From: Polaromonas sp. SP1
Lineage (GTDB): Bacteria; Pseudomonadota; Gammaproteobacteria; Burkholderiales; Burkholderiaceae_C
Direction: 5' to 3'
Assembly: GCF_003711205.1 (NCBI RefSeq)
Contig: NZ_CP031013.1
Coordinates: 1,302,001-1,366,000, forward strand
DNA: 64,000 bases
Below the pieces are notes generated by a model that made no database searches, was not told where the DNA came from, and saw only the letters and a list, made by a program, of their open reading frames with translations. The position numbers were made by a program, and so were the translations under genes. Below are positions 42,887-50,866 of this stretch, in pieces (the stretch's first letter is position 1; each line of letters begins with the position of its first letter).

Positions 42887-44308
42887 ATGAACGCCCCCCT
42901 TCCCCAGCACCTGCTTCCTGAAATCCAGCAACGTGAAACGCCTGCGGCGCTGATCGACGCGCTCAAAGCCCGTTTCACCGACCGCTGCTCCACAGCGCTG
43001 GTGGTGCGTGAGCAGCACGGCCGCGACGAGTCTTCTTTTGCCGCACCGCCGCCGTCGGCCGTGGTGTTTGCCGAAAGCACGCAGGACGTGGCCGACGCCA
43101 TCAAGCTGGCCAGCCAGCACAACGTGCCGGTGATTCCGTTCGGCGTGGGCACCTCGCTGGAAGGCCACCTGCTGGCCGTGCAGGGCGGCATCAGCATCGA
43201 CGTGAGCCGCATGAACAAGGTGCTGTCGATCAACGCCGAAGATTTGACCGTCACCGTGCAACCGGGCGTGACGCGCAAGCAGCTCAATGAAGAAGTCAAA
43301 AGCACCGGCCTCTTCTTCCCGATCGACCCCGGCGCCGACGCGACCTTGGGCGGCATGAGCGCCACACGCGCCAGCGGCACGAATGCCGTGCGCTACGGCA
43401 CCATGCGCGAGAACGTGCTGGCACTCGAAGTCGTCACCGCCGACGGCAGCGTCATCCGCACCGGCACGCGCGCCAAAAAATCATCCGCCGGCTACGACCT
43501 CACGCGCCTCATGGTGGGCAGCGAAGGCACGCTGGGCGTGATCACCGAAGTCACGGTGCGGCTCTACCCGTTGCCCGAAGCCATCTCGGCCGCGGTCTGC
43601 TCCTTCCCGAGCATCGAAGCGGCGGTGCGCACCACGATCGAGATCATCCAGCTGGGTGTTCCGATCGCGCGCGTGGAGCTCATCGACCACAACACGGTGC
43701 GCATGGTGAACGCACATTCCAAACTCACGCTGCGCGAAGAGCCCATGCTGCTGATGGAGTTTCACGGCTCTCCCAACAGCGTAAAGGAGCAGGCCGAACT
43801 GGTGCAGGAACTGGCCAGCGGCCACGGCGGCAATGCCTTTGAATGGGCCAGCACACCGGAAGAGCGCACACGCCTCTGGACGGCGCGCCACAACGCCTAC
43901 TTCGCCGCCATCCAGTCGCGGCCCGGCTGCCGCGCGATTTCGACCGACACCTGCGTGCCGATTTCGCGCCTGGCCGATTGCCTGCTGGAATCCGTGGCCG
44001 AAGTCGACGCCAGCGGCATCCCTTACTTCCTCGTCGGCCATGTCGGCGACGGCAATTTCCACTTCGGTTACCTGATCGACCCGACGATCCCGAAAGAACG
44101 CGAAGTGGCCGAGGCGCTGAATCACAAGCTGGTCAGCCGCGCACTGGCGCTGGAAGGCACCTGCACCGGCGAGCACGGCGTGGGCCTGCACAAGATGGAT
44201 TTTCTCGTCACCGAAACCGGCGACGGCGCGGTCGACATGATGCGCACCATCAAGCGCGCACTCGACCCGAAAAACATCATGAACCCGGGGAAGATTTTTT
44301 CGCTGTGA
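42887..44308 (+). CDS. FAD-linked D-lactate/glycolate dehydrogenase (GlcD/Dld type)
   Basis: A 473-residue FAD-binding oxidase of the vanillyl-alcohol oxidase fold. FAD segment VPVIPFGVGTSLEGHLLAVQ near 80-99 and GADATLGGMSATRASGTNAV near 149-168; the C-terminal catalytic GHVGDGNFHFGYLIDP near 385-400 and GEHGVGLHK near 428. This matches cytochrome-linked D-lactate dehydrogenase or a GlcD-like subunit. Single-gene context (no glcE/glcF) favours D-lactate dehydrogenase. GGAGACAAC sits before the ATG. It would feed electrons to quinone or cytochrome c at the membrane. Confidence 0.9.
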   Translation: MNAPLPQHLLPEIQQRETPAALIDALKARFTDRCSTALVVREQHGRDESSFAAPPPSAVVFAESTQDVADAIKLASQHNVPVIPFGVGTSLEGHLLAVQGGISIDVSRMNKVLSINAEDLTVTVQPGVTRKQLNEEVKSTGLFFPIDPGADATLGGMSATRASGTNAVRYGTMRENVLALEVVTADGSVIRTGTRAKKSSAGYDLTRLMVGSEGTLGVITEVTVRLYPLPEAISAAVCSFPSIEAAVRTTIEIIQLGVPIARVELIDHNTVRMVNAHSKLTLREEPMLLMEFHGSPNSVKEQAELVQELASGHGGNAFEWASTPEERTRLWTARHNAYFAAIQSRPGCRAISTDTCVPISRLADCLLESVAEVDASGIPYFLVGHVGDGNFHFGYLIDPTIPKEREVAEALNHKLVSRALALEGTCTGEHGVGLHKMDFLVTETGDGAVDMMRTIKRALDPKNIMNPGKIFSL

Positions 44309-44394
44309 CTGCGCAGGGCTGAGCGCAGGCGGGATCCGCAAAGCGAGAACCCGCCCAGCCTGCTGCCGGTGAGCAGGCCGGCTTCAGCGCCGCC

Positions 44395-45111
44395 CTAAGC
44401 GGCGCACTGCTTGAGTTGCTGGATGACCTTTGCGCCGTCTGTCCATTGGAGGGTCATCAGCGTTTTGCCGTCCAGCGACAACTTGAAGCTCTGGTTGTCC
44501 CGCATGCCGTCCAGCGCCGCCGCCAGCCCCGGCACGGCAAATGCGACCACGCCTATTTCCCTGGACGTTCCGTACCGGTAATTGAACACCTGGACAGTTT
44601 GGGCGGGTTCATCATCTTGCTGCAAAGAGATCTTCAGCTTTTCGACGTTTCGCGGCTTGGGCAGTCCCGCACCATGAAAGATCAGCCAGGCATCGGGCTT
44701 TGGCTTTTGAAAGCCCATGATGGTGACCAGGCCGCCTGTGACGCCCTCATTGTTCGCGTCCTGTTTTGCAAACGTTGCGGCGCATAACTTGCCTTCGGGT
44801 GTGGAAGTGGATTCAACGCCCCATACCCCTTTGGCAAGCTCCGCGCGCTTTGCCTCTTTTTCTTTCTCTACTTTCACCCGCAGGCTTTCCAGGTGAGCCA
44901 GTTCCTCTTTGCTTCGGACACGACCGTTGCTCCGGGGCCGGTCGGCACCAATGGCATCAATGGCCGCACGCCGGTCCCGGAGCATGTCCCAGCCGGTGTA
45001 CTCATACGGGGGGCTGCAACCGTTCCCGTTGAACTGCATGCCGATGGGGCAGGCAACTGCCGCGAACGGAAGTCCGAGCGCAAGGCAAAACAGCAGAGTG
45101 GGCGTTTTCAT
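44395..45111 (-). CDS. Hypothetical secreted protein
   Basis: A 238-residue exported protein I do not recognise. Signal peptide MKTPTLLFCLALGLPFAAVA with cleavage near AVACP; early mature cysteines in CPIGMQFNGNGCSPP; a charged helix (KVEKEKEAKRAELAKGVWGV) near 80-100; then a beta-rich C-terminal half (LVTIMGFQKPKPDAWLIFHG, QSFKLSLDGKTLMTLQWTDG) with a final Cys. The ATG at 45111 has AAGGAA 8 nt upstream. It lies near the two paralogous secreted proteins but shares no motif with them. Confidence 0.75.
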   Translation of the reverse strand: MKTPTLLFCLALGLPFAAVACPIGMQFNGNGCSPPYEYTGWDMLRDRRAAIDAIGADRPRSNGRVRSKEELAHLESLRVKVEKEKEAKRAELAKGVWGVESTSTPEGKLCAATFAKQDANNEGVTGGLVTIMGFQKPKPDAWLIFHGAGLPKPRNVEKLKISLQQDDEPAQTVQVFNYRYGTSREIGVVAFAVPGLAAALDGMRDNQSFKLSLDGKTLMTLQWTDGAKVIQQLKQCAA

Positions 45112-45202
45112 GGCGGGTGTTCCTTGGGTAAGAGCTGCGGCCAATATATCAGCCCCTGCCGGCGGCTTTGTCCAGTGCGTTACGCAAGAGCGCAATGCTC
45201 TC

Positions 45203-45261
45203 TTTTTGATAGCTGAAAGCCCAGGTATATATTGGGCTGGGGCCTGATTTGATTACAAAAA
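45203..45261 (+). repeat. Family A dispersed repeat with degraded left end
   Basis: TTTTTGATAGCTGAAAGCCC, then AGGTATATATTGGGCTGGGG, CCTGATTTGATTACAAAAA. Only the right arm of the left palindrome (GATAGCT) remains; the right block GGGCTGGGGCCTGATTTG is clear. Confidence 0.75.
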
Positions 45262-45284
45262 AGCCCGGTCACACCGGGCTTTTT
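45256..45284 (-). terminator. Rho-independent terminator after the paralogue genes
   Basis: A 9-bp stem AAGCCCGGT / ACCGGGCTT with a 3-base loop, flanked by A and T runs on both sides so it can work in both directions. On the minus strand it follows the tandem paralogues and the family B repeat, and precedes the promoter of the gene at 45111. Confidence 0.85.
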
Positions 45285-45321
45285 AACTAAGGCCCGCCTC
45301 ACCAGCTCGAGCTTTCACCAG

Positions 45322-45494
45322 CATGAGCCGTGGAACCGGCTTTGCCGGGCCACAGGCTCAGTCCCCTGCAAGGGGAAAAGGGCTACACGCAGTGAGCTCG
45401 ATAGGGGTGTGCCAATTTTTCGGCTTTGCCGGACCACAGGCGGGCGGCCCCCTCGGGGGGCAGCGACCCACACGAAGTGGGGGAGCGTGGGGGC
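45322..45494 (+). repeat. Family B GC-rich dispersed repeat, two adjacent units
   Basis: Unit one: GTGGAACCGGCTTTGCCGGG, CCCCTGCAAGGGG, GGCTACACGCAGTGAGC, TAGGGGTGTGCC. Unit two: CGGCTTTGCCGGACC, CCCCCTCGGGGGG, CACACGAAGTGGGGGAGCG, GGGGGCC. The second begins directly after the first. Both face the same direction as the copies at 695 and 17480. Confidence 0.8.
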
Positions 45495-45497
45495 CTA

Positions 45498-46022
45498 CTA
45501 CTTTTGAATGTCACTCATCTTGCAGCCTTTGCTCAGGAACATGCCGGTCAGGTGTTCCTTGCGGCCCTGGGCTTGCTGCGCCTGCAGGGCGATGCTTTGC
45601 TGCACGCTGGCGGCCTGCTGCTGGGCCACGCCGCTGTTGGCGGCCTGCTGCGCCGCCGCGCCCTGGGCCAGTTGCTGCGCGAGGCCGCCGAACATGCTGC
45701 CCAGCCCGCCGCCAAAGCCGCCCAGGTTGCCGAGCAGGCCGGGGTTCTGCGCCACGGCACTGGCCAGCGCTGTCTGGGCCACGGCGCCGGCGACCTGGCC
45801 GCCGACATTGGCCGCAGGGTCTGCCTGCGCGACGGCGGGCGCGGCGGCGGCCGGCTGCTGCGCGGCCGCCATGGCCACCACCCGGTCCATCTGCCCGATC
45901 TCGCCGTAGATCTGCTGGCAGTTGAGGTCGTTGTCGGTCATCTTGACGCGCTCGATGGTCTGCGCCTGGGCGGAGAGTGCGGCGAAAGCCAGAACAGCGG
46001 CGGCGAGGGGAAGGTGCTTCAT
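45498..46022 (-). CDS. Secreted paralogue 2, conserved ends and low-complexity middle
   Basis: A 174-residue exported protein. Signal peptide 1-20 (LAAAVLAFAALSAQA). Mature ends are conserved with its neighbour at 46104: the start QTIERVKMTDNDLNCQQIYG and the end RKEHLTGMFLSKGCKMSDIQ, each holding one Cys that could form a disulfide. The middle is Ala/Gln/Gly-rich (QQPAAAAPAVAQ, GGFGGGLGSMFGGLAQQLAQ) and hydrophobic enough to be self-assembling. AGGA precedes the ATG. I do not know a function; structural or envelope-coating use is possible. Confidence 0.75.
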   Translation of the reverse strand: MKHLPLAAAVLAFAALSAQAQTIERVKMTDNDLNCQQIYGEIGQMDRVVAMAAAQQPAAAAPAVAQADPAANVGGQVAGAVAQTALASAVAQNPGLLGNLGGFGGGLGSMFGGLAQQLAQGAAAQQAANSGVAQQQAASVQQSIALQAQQAQGRKEHLTGMFLSKGCKMSDIQK

Positions 46023-46057
46023 GGTGGGGTCCTGTGCAAGCGAAGTTGATGGATGGC

Positions 46058-46096
46058 GTAAATGAGTAAATGAGTGGATGCGTGAGTGACTGAATG
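46058..46096. repeat. Short imperfect tandem repeat of GTAAATGA-like units
   Basis: GTAAATGAGTAAATGAGTGG, then ATGCGTGAGTGACTGAATG. The unit (G/A)TGAGT(A/G)A recurs about every 8 bases in the 81-bp gap between the two paralogue genes. It may only reflect local duplication. Confidence 0.4.
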
Positions 46097-46103
46097 CGCG
46101 GCG

Positions 46104-46937
46104 TTATTTCTGCACGTCGGACATCCTGCAGCCGCGGCTGAGGAAGAGTCCGGTGAGGTGGTCCTTGCGGGCCTTGGCCTGGGCGCCGAGACCTGCGCCT
46201 TGCGGCGGGGCTGCGGCTGCAGCCGGCACGGCGGCCGGTGCGGCGGCCGGTGCGGCGCGTGGCGCGGCCGCGCCGGCCAGCGCGCCGAAGATGCCGGCCA
46301 GGCCCTGGGCATTGCTGCCGTTGCCGCCCTGCGCCGACATGCCGGCGCCCAGCATGCCCGCCAGGCCGCCGGCCTGTGCATAGGCCTGCCCTGCCGAGGG
46401 GGCCGCCGCGGCGCCAAGGCCGGCGCGCTGCATGCCCAGCCCCATGGTGGCGTTGATCTGCGCCTCGGACATGCCCGAGGCACGCGCACGCGCGACGGCA
46501 GCCTGCACGCCGGGGTCCATGGCCACGGCGCCATGCAGCGCGGCGGCGCTGGGCGCGCCTGCGTAAAGCCCGGCGACAGCGGCATTGCCGCGGCTTTCAG
46601 CCAGGCCGGTCTGCGCGATCAGCGTGGCTTTTTGCTCGGGCGTGAGGTTGGCGTTATTGGGGTGGTTAAGCACCGCCTGCTGGACGGCGCTGAGCGGCGC
46701 GCCCTGCGGAACGGGCGCGGCGGCCGGGGGCGGCGCGGTCAGCGAAGCCGGCAGGCCGGGGCCGGCCAGCTGCATGGCGGTGTCCATTTGCTGCGACTCG
46801 GCATAGATCTGCTGGCAGCTCAGGTCGTTGTCGGTGAGCTTGACGCGTTCGATGGTTTGGGCGAGCGCGGTGTCAGCACCGGCCAGGGCCGCCAGCGCAA
46901 AAGCGCCACACATGGGAAGGAAACGGATGGAAAGCAT
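46104..46937 (-). CDS. Secreted paralogue 1, conserved ends and low-complexity middle
   Basis: A 277-residue exported protein. Signal peptide ends near DTALAQT; the mature start QTIERVKLTDNDLSCQQIYA and the end RKDHLTGLFLSRGCRMSDVQ match the neighbour at 45498 almost word for word. The middle, about 190 residues, is Ala/Pro/Gly-rich with phrases such as ARASGMSEAQINATMGLGMQ and NNANLTPEQKATLIAQTGLA, longer than and unlike the neighbour's. No ribosome site is visible before the ATG at 46937; the frame is open further up only with a TTG. The pair forms a leftward tandem. Function unknown. Confidence 0.75.
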   Translation of the reverse strand: MLSIRFLPMCGAFALAALAGADTALAQTIERVKLTDNDLSCQQIYAESQQMDTAMQLAGPGLPASLTAPPPAAAPVPQGAPLSAVQQAVLNHPNNANLTPEQKATLIAQTGLAESRGNAAVAGLYAGAPSAAALHGAVAMDPGVQAAVARARASGMSEAQINATMGLGMQRAGLGAAAAPSAGQAYAQAGGLAGMLGAGMSAQGGNGSNAQGLAGIFGALAGAAAPRAAPAAAPAAVPAAAAAPPQGAGLGAQAKARKDHLTGLFLSRGCRMSDVQK

Positions 46938-47043
46938 GGTCTTGCATGAAGCGTTTACATGTCGTAACAATAAACATGCTTTGCAAAGACGTCACCCCCA
47001 AAAGCCCGCAAGTGGCCGCCGTGGGCATGTAAGAGTACGGAAA

Positions 47044-47063
47044 GTCGTGAACTAATTCACGAC
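47044..47063. promoter_or_regulatory. Perfect palindrome GTCGTGAA-CTAA-TTCACGAC
   Basis: 8-bp perfect arms with a 4-bp centre lie 63 bp after the parB stop and 107 bp before the paralogue start. It could be an operator for the paralogue operon or a weak terminator for parB (only TTT follows on the minus strand). Confidence 0.45.
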
Positions 47064-47125
47064 AAAAACCCGTAGCCCACCCTCAGGCGGCTGGCTTCTT
47101 AAGTCGAAATAACTCAACCAGCCGC

Positions 47126-48064
47126 TTATTTGGCGCCGCGCAGCCGTTCGATCAGGCCGTTGAGTTCGTCCATGGAACCGAACTGGATCGCCACTTCGCC
47201 CATGTCTTCGCGCTTGCCGTTGCGCTTGACCTGTTTTTTGACACGCACTTCGACGTCAGCCATCAGCAGGTCGGCCAGTTCTTCTTCCACGCGGCGGGTG
47301 TCGCGGGATTTCTCTTTGGTGGCTTTTTGCGGCTTGAGCGAAAACTCGGCGCTGAGTTTTTTGACCAGGCTTTCGGCCTCGCGCACCGACATTTTTTTGG
47401 CCGCGATCTGGTTGGCGGCGGTGATTTGCGCCGCGCGGTCCAGGCCCAGCAAGGCGCGCGCATGGCCCATGTCCAGGTCGCCGGCCATCAGCATGGTCTG
47501 CACCGGGTCGGCCAGGTTGAGCAGGCGCAGCAGGTTGGACGCAGCGCTGCGCGAACGGCCCACAGCCTGCGCGGCGAGCTCATGCGTGAGGCCGAATTCC
47601 TTGACCAGCCGTTGCAGGCCGTGCGCTTCTTCCAGCGGGTTCAAGTCTTCGCGCTGGATGTTTTCAATCAGCGACATGGCGGCGGCGGACTCGTCGGGCA
47701 CGTCGCGCACCAACACCGGCACGCTGTCCAGGCCCGCGAGTTTGGCGGCACGGAAGCGCCGCTCGCCGGCGATGATTTCGTACTTGCCGTCGTTGGCGCC
47801 CGAGGTCAGCCGGCGGACCAGGATGGGCTGCATGATGCCCTGCACCTTGATGGATTCGGCCAGCTCATAGAGCGCGCCTTCGTCCATGCGGGTGCGCGGC
47901 TGGTACTGGCCCGCCACCATGTCGGCGAGGCGCAGAGACGCCGGCAGGCCGGGGCTGTTGGCCGTGCTGCTGGCGTTCTCGGCGTCGGTCGCGCTTTCGC
48001 TGACTTTCGGGCCCAGCAGTGCTTCGAGTCCGCGGCCTAAGCCCTTGGGTTTTTTGGTGACCAT
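47126..48064 (-). CDS. parB: Chromosome partitioning protein ParB
   Basis: A 312-residue ParB/Spo0J. The N-terminal KKPKGLGRGLEALLG interacts with ParA; the CTPase/ParB-box domain (about 45-135) has IIAGERRFRAAKLAG near 97-111 and ENIQREDLNPLEEAHGLQRL near 134; the HTH (QAVGRSRSAASNLLRLLNL, about 166) binds parS; the C-terminal dimer domain is intact. It loads on the parS sites at 51723 and 52849. Two hydrolase genes and a repeat lie between it and parA, an unusual arrangement. Confidence 0.95.
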   Translation of the reverse strand: MVTKKPKGLGRGLEALLGPKVSESATDAENASSTANSPGLPASLRLADMVAGQYQPRTRMDEGALYELAESIKVQGIMQPILVRRLTSGANDGKYEIIAGERRFRAAKLAGLDSVPVLVRDVPDESAAAMSLIENIQREDLNPLEEAHGLQRLVKEFGLTHELAAQAVGRSRSAASNLLRLLNLADPVQTMLMAGDLDMGHARALLGLDRAAQITAANQIAAKKMSVREAESLVKKLSAEFSLKPQKATKEKSRDTRRVEEELADLLMADVEVRVKKQVKRNGKREDMGEVAIQFGSMDELNGLIERLRGAK

Positions 48065-48096
48065 GGTTTTTTACTTTCTTTCAATTCGTCAATTCT

Positions 48097-49407
48097 TCAA
48101 TTCGATGTGGCGGGCTGGGGCGTCAAGTCGCCGCCCAGCGACTGCAGCACGCCGCGCCAGAGGGCGTCGCGCTCTTCATAAGGTTGCACATCCTGTTTGC
48201 CGCTGGCTTGCTCCCACACCGAAGTGAGCACCATCACCATGCCGGTGGAGGGTTGCACATACACCGTCTGGCCGTGGATGCCCTGCATCGCAAACGTGCG
48301 GACCTTCAGCGGCATCAACCAGAACTGGTAGCCGTAACCAAAGTACGGCGTGGCGGTGCGCGGCCTGAACGCACGCGGCTGGCGCGCCGGGTCGGTCGCG
48401 TCCAGCAGATAGTCGATCGGCACGACCTGCAGCGCGCCGGGTTTGCCTGTCGCCTTGTCGATGGCGCGGCCGTCGTTGGCCAGCAGCTGCCCCAGCCGCG
48501 CCCAGTCGCGCAGGCTGGCGTTGAAGGCGCCGAAGGACTGCTCCTGCCCATCAACCGACACGCGCCAGAAGGCATCGTGCTCGGCGCCCATGGGTTTCCA
48601 CAGCCACTCGGTGGTGAGTTCGGCCATGTTCTTGCCGGTAGCCGCCGTCAGCACGCGGCCCAGCACGTCAGTCTCGGCGCTGGCGTAGACAAATTTTTCG
48701 CCGGCGGGCGAATGCCGCTCGGTGATGCTGCGCAGCACGTCGACCGGTTTGCCTGCGCCCAGCGCACCGGCACTGGCGCGTGACAGGCGCGAGATATCGT
48801 CCTTGCCGTCATAGCGCTCGGTGAATGTCAGGCCGGAACTCATGCGCAATAACTGGCGAACGGTGGTCGCACCATACGGGCTGCCGGCAAGGTCCTTGAC
48901 GTATTTTTCCGCAGGGTCGTCGAGCGAGGCGATCAGCCCGAGCGAGGCCGCCTTGCCGACAAGCAGCGAGGTCACGCTCTTGGCCATCGAGAACGACAAA
49001 AAGCGCGCGTCGTCCTTGCGGCCGTAGCGGTAATGTTCGGCGGCGATTTCGCCGTTCTTCAAAATCAGCAGGCCGGTGGCGCGCTGGCGCTCCAGGTAGT
49101 CGGCCAGCGTGTAGGTTGCGCCCATGTAGCGGTAAGTGACAGCAGCCGGGTTGACGGCGTGCGGCAGCGGGCTGGCTTCAGCCGGGCGGGCAACCAGGCG
49201 AGTCTGCACGCCGTGAACGGTATCCATTGCCGACCAGGAGCCGACGCGGTACGGGTTGCCGTACCAGGTGTTGCTGGTGCCCACCGGGTAGTTGCGCGCC
49301 TTGCCGAGCAGCGCTTCGTCGGGCTCGGCGTGCAAGGCCGGGGCGGTCAGCAAAACAGCAGCGGCCAGCGCAGCTGCCGAAAACAACGACGGCTTGTGTG
49401 TCTTCAT
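48097..49407 (-). CDS. Serine hydrolase, beta-lactamase class C fold, between parA and parB
   Basis: A 436-residue secreted serine hydrolase. Signal peptide 1-27 (ends ALHAEP). The SxxK motif is S140-M-A-K143 in FLSFSMAKSVTS, YAS near 243 occupies the YxN place, and MQGIHGQTVYVQPSTG near 380 supplies the third motif (HGQ where beta-lactamases have KTG). Such proteins are usually esterases or D-aminopeptidase/carboxypeptidase-like enzymes, not true resistance enzymes. Start overlaps the upstream gene stop by 4 nt, so the two hydrolases are coupled. Substrate unknown. Confidence 0.88.
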   Translation of the reverse strand: MKTHKPSLFSAAALAAAVLLTAPALHAEPDEALLGKARNYPVGTSNTWYGNPYRVGSWSAMDTVHGVQTRLVARPAEASPLPHAVNPAAVTYRYMGATYTLADYLERQRATGLLILKNGEIAAEHYRYGRKDDARFLSFSMAKSVTSLLVGKAASLGLIASLDDPAEKYVKDLAGSPYGATTVRQLLRMSSGLTFTERYDGKDDISRLSRASAGALGAGKPVDVLRSITERHSPAGEKFVYASAETDVLGRVLTAATGKNMAELTTEWLWKPMGAEHDAFWRVSVDGQEQSFGAFNASLRDWARLGQLLANDGRAIDKATGKPGALQVVPIDYLLDATDPARQPRAFRPRTATPYFGYGYQFWLMPLKVRTFAMQGIHGQTVYVQPSTGMVMVLTSVWEQASGKQDVQPYEERDALWRGVLQSLGGDLTPQPATSN

Positions 49408-49970
49408 GCGGGGGTGCGTGCTGCTGCCGCGGGCAATACCTGCAGGCGCTGGAGTCGCTCGAAAGCCTCAGGCCAGTCGCCCAAATCGCTGTCGGCATTG
49501 AGGTGGCCTCGCGGCCCGGCGTCGATGAACTCAGCGCCCCAGGCCACGGCGAACTGGCGGGCACGCTCGGGCGCACAGAAGGGGTCGTCGCTGCTGCAAA
49601 CCACCACGGCCGGGAACGGCAGCTTTTGCAAAGGCACGGGCGCCCAGCCCGGCAGCATCTGGCGTATGTCGTCGCGCTCCACATCGGGCGGCGCGACCAG
49701 CAAGGCGGCTTTGACGCGCTGCGTGTTTTTCGAATGCGAGGCCCAGGCGGCCGTCAGCATGCAGCCCAGGCTGTGCGCCATCAGCACGGCCGGCTCATCA
49801 CACGAGAGCAACACGTCTTCCAGCCGCGCACTCCAGTCGCCGCGCAGCGGGCGCATCCAGTCGTGCTGCTCGACGCGGGTGTAGCCGTGCGCAGCTTCCC
49901 AGCGGCTTTGCCAATGGCCGGGGCCGCTGTTTTGCCAGCCGGGGAGGATCAGGACGTTGCGGGGATTCAT
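49404..49970 (-). CDS. RBBP9/YdeN-family alpha/beta hydrolase
   Basis: A 188-residue serine hydrolase of the RBBP9/YdeN family. The opening VLILPGWQNSGPGHWQSRWE near 6-25 is diagnostic; the nucleophile Ser lies in MAHSLGCMLTAAW near 66, the acid in CSSDDPFCAPERA near 126 and His in GPRGHLNADSDLGDWPEA near 156. Cytosolic small esterase of unknown substrate. Its stop overlaps the serine hydrolase start (ATGA). It is preceded by a family A repeat that separates it from parA. Confidence 0.9.
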   Translation of the reverse strand: MNPRNVLILPGWQNSGPGHWQSRWEAAHGYTRVEQHDWMRPLRGDWSARLEDVLLSCDEPAVLMAHSLGCMLTAAWASHSKNTQRVKAALLVAPPDVERDDIRQMLPGWAPVPLQKLPFPAVVVCSSDDPFCAPERARQFAVAWGAEFIDAGPRGHLNADSDLGDWPEAFERLQRLQVLPAAAARTPA

Positions 49971-49989
49971 CTCGTACGAAAACCGGTTT

Positions 49990-50053
49990 GCTATGATTTT
50001 TATAGCTACAGGTGCAGGCTGTTATTGGGATGCAGGCACTTTTTGCTTTTTAA
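49990..50053 (+). repeat. Family A dispersed repeat downstream of parA
   Basis: GCTATGATTTTTATAGCTAC followed by AGGTGCAGGCTGTTATTGGG, ATGCAGGCACTTTTTGCTTT. The left palindrome is clear; the right block is diverged. It separates parA from the two hydrolase genes that precede parB. Confidence 0.75.
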
Positions 50054-50068
50054 CGGACGAAGGCCGGC

Positions 50069-50839
50069 TCACATGGCCTTGATGCGGTCGACCATTTCTT
50101 CGGCAAAGGTGATGAAGGCCTGCGCGCCTTTGGAGGCCGGGTCAAACACCACGCCGGGCAGGCCGTAGCTGGGGGCCTCGGCCAGGCGCACATTGCGCGG
50201 GATCACGGTGTTGAACACCTTGTCGGCAAAGTGTTCCTTGAGCTGGTCGCTCACCTGCTGTTGCAGCGTGATGCGCGGGTCGAACATCACGCGCAAGAGG
50301 CCGATGATCTGCAAATCCTTGTTGAGATTGGCATGCACCTGCTTGATGGTGTTGACCAGGTCCGTCAGGCCTTCGAGCGCAAAGTACTCGCACTGCATCG
50401 GCACGATCACGCCGTGCGCGCAGCACAGGCCGTTGAGCGTCAGCATGCTGAGTGAGGGTGGGCAGTCGATCAGCACAAAATCGTATTGGCTGTCGACCTC
50501 GGCCAGCGCGAGCTTCAGCCGCTTTTCGCGGCGCTCGACGTCGACCAGTTCAACCTCTGCGCCGGCCAGTTCGCGGTTGGCGCCCAGCACGTCGTAGCCG
50601 CACTTTTCACTGTGCACCCGCGCCTCCAGCACCGAGGCCGATTCGAGCAGCACGTCGTAAACCGTCATCTCCAGCTTGCGCTTGTCGACACCCGATCCCA
50701 TGGTGGCATTGCCTTGCGGATCCAGGTCGATCATGAGCACCCGCTGGCCGACTTTGGCCAGACCGGCCGCCAGATTGACCGTCGTTGTCGTCTTCCCTAC
50801 CCCGCCCTTTTGGTTGGCGACACAGAATATTTTTGCCAT
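50069..50839 (-). CDS. parA: Chromosome partitioning ATPase ParA (Soj)
   Basis: A 256-residue ParA ATPase. Deviant Walker A KGGVGKTTTTVNLAAGLA at 11-28, Walker A' IDLDPQGNATMGSG near 38-51, Walker B VLIDCPPSLSMLTLNG near 121. Length and layout match chromosomal Soj-type proteins. It forms ATP-dependent dimers on DNA and moves ParB-parS complexes. It follows the LysE-type gene by 27 bp on the same strand, and is separated from parB by two hydrolase genes. Confidence 0.96.
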   Translation of the reverse strand: MAKIFCVANQKGGVGKTTTTVNLAAGLAKVGQRVLMIDLDPQGNATMGSGVDKRKLEMTVYDVLLESASVLEARVHSEKCGYDVLGANRELAGAEVELVDVERREKRLKLALAEVDSQYDFVLIDCPPSLSMLTLNGLCCAHGVIVPMQCEYFALEGLTDLVNTIKQVHANLNKDLQIIGLLRVMFDPRITLQQQVSDQLKEHFADKVFNTVIPRNVRLAEAPSYGLPGVVFDPASKGAQAFITFAEEMVDRIKAM

Positions 50840-50866
50840 CAGTTGTTCTTCTAGTTATGCGGAGAG

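Larger units (their letters stand above)
45112..45497. other. 386-bp gene-free stretch: repeats and a terminator
   Basis: This stretch holds a family A repeat (45203-45261), a T-flanked hairpin terminator (45256-45284) and two family B units (45322-45494). I see no open frame or RNA-like gene in it. It contains the downstream end of the paralogue operon and the upstream region of the gene at 45111. Confidence 0.8.

Noticed and set aside
48082..48103. CAATTC repeated three times at 8-bp steps upstream of parB
   Set aside because: Very short unit with low information; could be chance, and no known ParB or ParA operator looks like this.
48097..49407. Antibiotic-resistance beta-lactamase
   Set aside because: The class C-like fold has SMAK and HGQ motifs but no KTG or YxN, as in esterase-like relatives, so a resistance role is not supported.
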